Source of the DNA: Nautilus pompilius
Taxonomy: Eukaryota; Mollusca; Cephalopoda; Nautilida; Nautilidae
Direction of reading: 5' to 3'
NCBI GenBank assembly: GCA_018389105.1
Contig: JACATO010001018.1
Span: 62,001 to 126,000, forward strand
Length of the DNA: 64,000 bases
The translations under genes and the position numbers were made by a program. The notes beneath the pieces are model-generated. The model did no database searches. It was not told the DNA's origin and saw nothing but the letters and a program-made list of their open reading frames with translations. Shown here one piece after another: positions 58,910-64,000 of the stretch; position 1 is the stretch's first letter; every line of letters starts with the position of its first letter.

Positions 58910-59225
58910 TGTGTGTGTGTGTTGTGTGTGTGTGTGTAAATCGTCTCATGTTTTGTAAACGAAAAAGTTTGAACTTATGAAAAACCGTCGTTCATTAAAA
59001 AGCAAGTTGTGGTTCTTAGGAAAGTGTAACCGGTGCATAATAAAAGTCACAGTTACTTAAAGTCGGTTACCGCAATTTTGACAATGCACAGCATTCTTGT
59101 TTGAATATTCATAAAGTAAACAACTCGGATATTTTATTTTACTCTGATTTATTTTCTACACAGCTAATGGAATAGTGGACTACAACGAGTTCATCTCCAC
59201 TTTCGACCACATGGTTTCCAAATAG
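49480..59225 (+). CDS. secreted four-EF-hand protein, paralogue 2 (137 aa)
   Basis: The exons are 50003-50055, 53235-53362, 58010-58177 and 59164-59225. A first exon holding only the ATG is placed at 49480-49482, for 414 nt (137 aa) in total. The ATG placement (AATATG then GTACCA) is chosen because exon 2 opens in phase 0 without a Met and because the minus-strand paralogue has the same ATG-only arrangement; it is the least certain part. Exon 2 gives the signal peptide (VPLIWLISALLSTATG). The loops are DFDGDGLLEMQE, DINRDTNITRTE, DITGKGFITYHD and DLNANGIVDYNE. The 168-bp exon 4 equals the paralogue's in length and phase (1-1). Helices EFIRKWNSRY and PHLYKLFDLN match EFIRVWTHRY and PHLFTMFDLD. 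AATAAA lies 89 bases past the stop. Intron 2 begins with GTAAGC and runs into a TTA microsatellite within nine bases. Intron 3 carries two MITEs and a further microsatellite. Confidence 0.82.
50062..50249. repeat. (ATT)n-(GTT)n microsatellite beside a splice donor
   Basis: About 52 TTA/ATT triplets with small interruptions, then about ten GTT triplets. It starts seven bases after the end of exon 2 of the plus-strand four-EF-hand gene. The Tyr/Cys frames are artefacts. Confidence 0.95.
50551..50919 (-). mobile_element. MITE, Tc1-type ends, copy 2
   Basis: An inverted copy of the family seen at 21.6 kb. The ends read ACGACCAAAGGTTTTGTATC and, at the other side, ATGCAAAACCTTTTGTCATG. Internal text on the minus strand matches ATGAGCGAAATTGTGAAATG. 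It lies in intron 2 of the four-EF-hand gene. Confidence 0.75.
51990..52830 (-). mobile_element. Tc1-like transposon relic
   Basis: On the minus strand, from right to left: a helix-turn-helix piece (FSYSEIAKRVRRSSKTAG, about 52730-52780), the middle (GSRGFDQMVELICGEDSVNY ... YRFVWGCFSKKGK, about 52310-52460) and the last catalytic motif (QSPSLNPIENLWNDI, about 52075-52120). These follow the Tc1 order, but frameshifts and stops separate them. The ends were not delimited. It lies in intron 2 of the plus-strand four-EF-hand gene, opposite in orientation. Confidence 0.75.
53563..54138. mobile_element. MITE with pogo/Tc1-type ends and TA duplication
   Basis: 576 bp flanked by TA (53561-53562, 54139-54140). 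The left end reads CAGTTGTCCCCCGGTATTCG; the right, reversed, reads CAGTCGACCCCCGCGTAATC. The subterminal GCGAATA motifs are also mirrored. No transposase frame. It is in intron 3 of the plus-strand four-EF-hand gene. Confidence 0.8.
54624..54656. repeat. (GT)n microsatellite
   Basis: GT dinucleotides with one GG interruption. Confidence 0.85.
55282..55505. repeat. (AAT)n microsatellite, 220 bp
   Basis: Long AAT run with dropped bases and scattered ACT/CAT triplets, intronic. Confidence 0.95.
56259..56565. mobile_element. hAT-type MITE with perfect 8-bp target duplication
   Basis: 307 bp, flanked by TCTCTGAG at 56251-56258 and 56566-56573. The inverted repeats are about 90-100 bp and nearly identical, beginning CAGTGGCGAGGCTACAGGGG and reaching inward through the GGTACCGTCGGTCGG block to TTGGAAAAAAAATGT. 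They differ mainly in the length of the poly-C tract. The core is about 110 bp, non-coding. The near-identity of arms and duplication suggests a young insertion. Confidence 0.92.
58847..58937. repeat. (GT)n microsatellite
   Basis: About 45 GT dinucleotides with two small interruptions, in the last intron of the plus-strand four-EF-hand gene. Confidence 0.95.
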
Positions 59226-59313
59226 TTTGAAAGGAAGCTGCGATAGATTCTTCCAGCTCCGTCTAAATAAGCATATCCAATACAGAATCAAGCTAAATGT
59301 AAGATTATTAACA

Positions 59314-59319
59314 AATAAA
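59314..59319 (+). terminator. poly(A) signal of the plus-strand four-EF-hand gene
   Basis: AATAAA 89 bases after the stop codon. Confidence 0.65.
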
Positions 59320-59779
59320 ATTGCTTCCTTCTGATATCTTATTACATTGGTACTCTTTTTTGGGAAGATGGAATGTGAAAGAACGCTAAACCTCAGACTC
59401 CACGGTTTATTTGAAATTTCAGGGTTGATATAAAAGGTGAGGTCAGGTTCCTGAAATGTTTTTTAAGCTCTGTGTGTTTTTACGAATAAGCGGATAAGAC
59501 AGAGCAACAAACGTATTATTTCAAGAAGATGAGGCGATAAACATTTGAGCAATCAATGGCTGATAGTGTGCAGCTGTGTCGATTCCCAAAGACGGATTTC
59601 TGTTATCAACTTACCGAAGAAAAACGTCTCCTGGGTCTCAGGCATTCAAAGATTGGCCAATAAATTCGCTATAATACGTTGAAAAAAATGTTCTCTAGTT
59701 ACCATTTCTAAAGATCGCTGTCGGAATGGCATAGTCAACCCCCCAAAAAAACATTGTCTTCATAGGGCTGTTGTTGACA

Positions 59780-60280
59780 ACACGCAGTAGACGTTACAGA
59801 AGAGCAGTTATGTATGAAATGTGCTGTAATTCTTTCGCCAGTGTCACTGACCTAAGGAATCTCTGAACAACCAACAGCTGTAAAAGTCTAATGTTATCAG
59901 ATCGGCATTTACGCAAACTTCATCTTGCCAAGCAACGTGCCTGGTGAAATAGAGAACATGAAAGTGGGAAACACAAGACAGATAAAAGTTAGCTTCTCCA
60001 AGGCCGTCGAGTGATAATTTGGTGATACAAAGGATTAGATAATCGTGGAAACACTTCTGGATTGTTGTATTTGGTGGTGGATTTTTCATCGTAATGATAT
60101 GTATCTTATGACTGTGAGGTTGGTTTTACTGCTGTGCCTGGAACCGTAAGTGCACACGGGCGAAGACATTTTTTGAACCTGTCATTTTCCATTGTTTTGA
60201 CAATTTCCTGCTAGCTAGTAGAGCAGTGTTCGTGGACGACAACGCCGGACCACAGTATACGCCCGAAATATTTCGAGGGT
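59780..60280 (+). mobile_element. Tc1-like transposon relic, heavily decayed
   Basis: Plus-strand fragments in shifting frames recall the Tc1 order. LLSDRHLRKLHLAKQRAWW (about 59895-59950) resembles the pre-catalytic helix motif. VFVDDNAGP (about 60229-60255) resembles the second catalytic motif DDNARPH. Boundaries are approximate. Confidence 0.5.
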
Positions 60281-61844
60281 AATGTTTCTAAATCCCATGC
60301 ACGAGCTCCGCCAAGACTTTGTACGAAAAGCGTCAGAGAATACCATAGATATTCGTTCGACGTCTTGTGGAAAAGAGAATTCTACACTTGATAGTGACAT
60401 TAAACATCACGTGCGAGTTTCTAGAGAATGGAATAACATTTTACATAATACCAATAGTGCATCTAACACTGTGTTTTTGCAGCACGATAGTTTGTTTTGG
60501 AAAACGGCAAATAAAAACAAGTAATAAAATAAAATTTTTTATGTTAATGGGGGATTTGGATTCCTTTTACAGTACAAAAAGCATCTACTCTGCTTTATGT
60601 TTGGCAATGAAACAACAAATTTTTGTTATGTCACATTCGTAGGAGTTTCCTTTAATTCCATCATTTTGGCGAGAGGTAAACGGGTTTTTGTCAGCTAACG
60701 GTCAAACACCACCCCCACCCCCAGGTAGTTGATCGAATCAAATCCAGCTCTCTCGCACGCCCAGCGACGATGCCGAATTTTTCTATTTCTCTCCCGCACG
60801 GAGGTAGCAGGAAGAGGGGCGTGGCATGGAGCGCTATTCTCCTGAAAAATATGGACGTCGAATCTCAGCATATCTTGTTGGTAAAAAAATTTTTAAAAAG
60901 AAAATGTATAAGTCTTTAAAATGAGCAATGTATCTCGTATAATAAACTATCTTCGAAGACAACTAATTCTGTCTTTTTACTATGACAGGTTTCAGCCTCA
61001 GACCTATAAAAATAGGCGAGAAGACAGAGTCTTTCCAGACATGCTCTCTAGTCAGATCTTCTGACTCGTTTATTCCAAGTGGATGGAGATTGTTATTTTA
61101 CGCACTGTGCACACATTAGAGCAGTCAGTGAAAATAACAACGGACCCTTTGGCTCATTTCGGCATGGTGATAGTACACGCTGGTTGTCTACCCACACCTG
61201 CGTGAAATATGTAAATTTTGGTCTGATATATTTATTTATGAGGTTGGCCAATTAATGTGGCAGAACTCACAGTGTAGGCTGCTTTTCAGTAATCTTGCAA
61301 ATTTCTGGATAATATTGCAAAGCTTCATTTAAAAAGCATAAACACAAGTGATAAATTTAATTCTTGGATGACTAATTATTTAAATAAACATAAGATAGAT
61401 TTAAATGTCTTAACCTCTTTAATGGTAATATAAACTCCGCATCCTGTTCTAGATTTACTTGCCCGATAGCCATTGTTGTGTGCACGTATCTGTAAGGATG
61501 CACATTCTTTCTTCAAAGAACCATTTCCTGTTTGTGACGACAAAAATTAAACTATTGTTATCGAAGCATTCGTATTCAATGAACAAAAGTTTGATATATC
61601 CTTCAAGTGTCTGTGCGATGTCAGATTTCGTTTCCGCGTTTGCTTTTTTCCTTCACCGAATAACCAATTGGCATTTCTTTATGCACCTGAAAATATCTTT
61701 AGTTCAAATATTATACGTCAGCCTTAAACAATAAAATAGATACAATATGTAACAACATTCTTGATCCTTGAACATTATTCGCAAGAGCCTAGGAAACCCC
61801 AGGCCTATCGGCCATCAGCTCGGACAGATCCATCACCTGAGAAT
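60281..61844. other. intergenic, nothing recognised
   Basis: AT-rich DNA with no supportable exon, apart from the end of the decayed Tc1 relic to its left. Confidence 0.4.
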
Positions 61845-62252
61845 ATATAAAATTTTGCTTGATAAAGTCGAATCATATCTGCTGAATTTCCAAAGTACTA
61901 TTACGTTGGAGTATTGAAGTGTACGCCGATTTGTATTTTTCTACGAGCCTAATGGAAAATGACCAAAATCGAAAAACGTGAAAATTTGGAATCTAGCATG
62001 CAAAAACTTTGCTCATGGCTGTGTAGTTTAGCTCCACGTGGGGGAATGAGCGAAATGAAATGTGACAATCTGAAATCTACCATGCGAACACGTGATTCTT
62101 ACAGAGATCTTGACGACAAGTGGGACTCTGTAGAAGTACTGCATTCAAAATCAGACGTTTATAAGTGGGTGCGCGTCCAGCTGTCTGAGTAAGACATGAA
62201 GATAAATTTTGTTATTGTTGTTCTGGGTTGATACAAGACGTTTGGCTTTGGC
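61845..62252 (+). mobile_element. MITE, Tc1-type ends, copy 3
   Basis: Shares internal text with the copies at 21.6 and 50.7 kb (CTCCACGTGGGGGAATGAGC, GAACACGTGATTCTTACAG, GTCCAGCTGTCTGAG) but has extra sequence in its left half and a degraded right end (ACAAGACGTTTGGC). Boundaries are approximate. Confidence 0.65.
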
Positions 62253-62749
62253 TGTAAATATTAAAAATGATGTTATTGAATTACTGATTACATACGCATC
62301 GACCATCTGTTTCAGAGTAACCTCCCTTCCAATAATGATTCCCAAACAGCGTATCTATCATGTAAAGATTTGCAAACCAGTAAGTGACTATATAACCCTA
62401 AAAAGTATTTAAATTTATCGTTTTATTAATGTTTTCGGTAAAATTAAAACTCAGTTTGTTTCTTTATTTGTATTTTTAAAGTTCCGTTTGTTACTATATT
62501 GCTGTCTGACTCAGTACCCAAAACCTAAGTATTATTTATGTGGCACAGACAACTACAATGCTTTCCAAAAGTTAAGCAACAAACAAAAATATATTTCCAA
62601 AACGGCTGTAGTTTCTATTCATCGAACGAACAACACAAACTCTTCATGTAACCTAACATTTAGCAAAGAAATATGCAGATTACAAATAAGTTCAAAAACA
62701 ATTCTAACAAAGAATGTAAACCAAAGTTAATGAGAAGCAGTCATTATGA

Positions 62750-63460
62750 GGTGTGGTGTCCCACCCCTGATGGCAATACGTGATTCACGGCGACTTTGCA
62801 TGCTGCTCATAGCCCTATCGACATGAGTAATGGACAGTAAACTCCACTGTCTTCATATCAGAGAAATTTGCAGTTCTTGCAGGGTTTTGGAAAAGACAAT
62901 ATTTTCCAAGAGCGTTCTCAACAGGATTTAGCTCAGGGTAACGTGCTGGCCATATCATATTGGTAATTATTTAAATTTGAAAATAGTGGTCGATTGCACG
63001 TTCCTTATGAGGACGAGCGTTATCGTTCGTTAAAATAAGCTTATCTCTAGTTGTACCTGCGTACGATCTGACATAGGGATCCAGAATCTTGTCCGTGTAT
63101 CTTCCTGAAACACATGCAGGTCTGTATAATAAAGCTCTTGTCCAGACCACTACCACCACCGTCGAAATGATTTCTTTCCGTGATGTTTGTGGAATGGCTG
63201 GATGTTCCAAGTTCGCCCTAGTTGAGTATTTAGTGTGAGTCACTTGAAGACTAAAATTTGACTCACCAGTAAAAAGAAAAAAGCTTCAGTTATGGGATGT
63301 TCAAGCGACATGTTTACGACACCTGTTCAACCACTTCTTTTTGTGGCGGCGAGTCGCAAACCATCGATCGCCCGCACGAAGATTTCTTCCACGCAGCTTC
63401 CTGCGTGTTGTCGAGACTGATGCCAACCTCCCTCTGGCTGAAGAGAGACCACAATCGAGT
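62750..63460 (-). mobile_element. Tc1-like transposon relic
   Basis: The minus-strand order is LRGRNLRAGDRWFATRRHKK (about 63350-63410), then FTGESNFSLQ (about 63245-63280), where the family has FTDES so the first catalytic Asp is Gly. DKLILTNDNARPHKERAID follows (about 62985-63045), then WPARYPELNPVENAL (about 62905-62950). Stops interrupt the first part (about 63300-63330). It is inactive by the missing Asp and the stops. Confidence 0.8.
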
Positions 63461-63749
63461 TGGGTCGGTGTTGCAGAACTTCAACACCAAGCTAAAAGTG
63501 ATATAGAGCAATCATCTGCTGGGGTTGTGACTTGTGGTAGAGTTTGAAATGGTCTTCAGACAATGCCTTTGTGCAGTTGAAATTGTTTCCATACTCAAGA
63601 AACCACACTTTTGTTCGAGTTTAGCCATTCCGCCACCTGGATCCGTGACTGTCCCGCCTCTATCCTACCAATAGCTGTCCACCTTAGAGAATCTGCTTAA
63701 CAACTATGACTATCGTTTTGTAATGTTGATAAAATAACAAAAGGAAATA

Positions 63750-64000
63750 TTCCATGACAAGTGTACAGAAATCAGTCTTAGCTAGTGAAAGCTACTCCAT
63801 GCATAAAATTGCAGCCAGACTTCATGCTTCAGAAGGATCTGTATGCAAGACTTTGAGAAGGATACGAACTGGTATTGTTGACAGTAAAAATGGTCGAGGA
63901 AGAAACCAAATTCTACAAACGTGATGCTAAGTACCACAGCGTATGTACTTTACCTGATAGATTACGAACCAGTAGGGATCTTGTCAACGACCTAGCTGTA
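63750..64000 (+). mobile_element. Tc1-like transposase N-terminus, running off the window
   Basis: The plus-strand ATG at about 63754 gives MTSVQKSVLASESYSMHKIA, a helix-turn-helix type start, and then SKNGRGRNQ, the GRGR-like linker. A TGA at about 63922 breaks the frame. In the next frame RLRTSRDLVNDLAV continues the family pattern to the window end. It is head-to-head with the minus-strand relic to the left. Confidence 0.6.

Noticed and set aside
58740-58949. Thr-His repeat open frame
   Set aside because: Translation of the GT microsatellite on the minus strand.

Overview
The window is intron-rich, AT-rich metazoan DNA. It has GT-AG introns, AATAAA/ATTAAA signals, long AAT/TTA microsatellites, Tc1/mariner, pogo and hAT relics, MITEs and one large satellite. 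Secreted EF-hand, SOUL and LDLa genes in a small-intron, repeat-rich setting suggest a lophotrochozoan invertebrate, possibly a mollusc. That assignment is an inference; no species marker was seen. All gene models were spliced by hand from frame, splice-site and domain continuity.

Layout: (1) 1-4 kb is gene-poor and holds a decayed hAT transposase. (2) 4.2-6.2 kb, plus strand: a secreted coiled-coil protein with three C-terminal LDLa domains. (3) 7.8-8.9 kb: a decayed pogo-like transposon. (4) 9.8-13.6 kb and 17.9-24.5 kb, both minus strand: two tandem paralogues of eight coding exons each (422 and 423 aa). Each encodes a signal peptide followed by two SOUL/HEBP-type domains. (5) 24.5-33.2 kb: a long gene-poor stretch with a decayed minisatellite and a GC-rich promoter-like patch. 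(6) 33.3-40.9 kb, plus: a 237-aa secreted protein with seven EF-hand loops, whose fourth intron holds a TTA microsatellite and a mariner element. (7) 41.2-41.3 kb: a run of six short GC hairpins. (8) 41.9-45.4 kb, minus, and 49.5-59.2 kb, plus: two divergent paralogues, each 137 aa with four EF-hands, separated by a 3.1-kb satellite of 59-bp units. (9) 59.8-64 kb: Tc1-like relics and a MITE copy.

All six gene models carry a signal-peptide-like N-terminus and none has a downstream membrane segment, so the locus looks like a cluster of secreted-protein genes. Two families (SOUL and EF-hand) grew by local duplication. In both, exon phases are conserved between copies and between repeated modules, so the duplications are readable in the gene structure itself. 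The individual functions of the products are not shown by the sequence.
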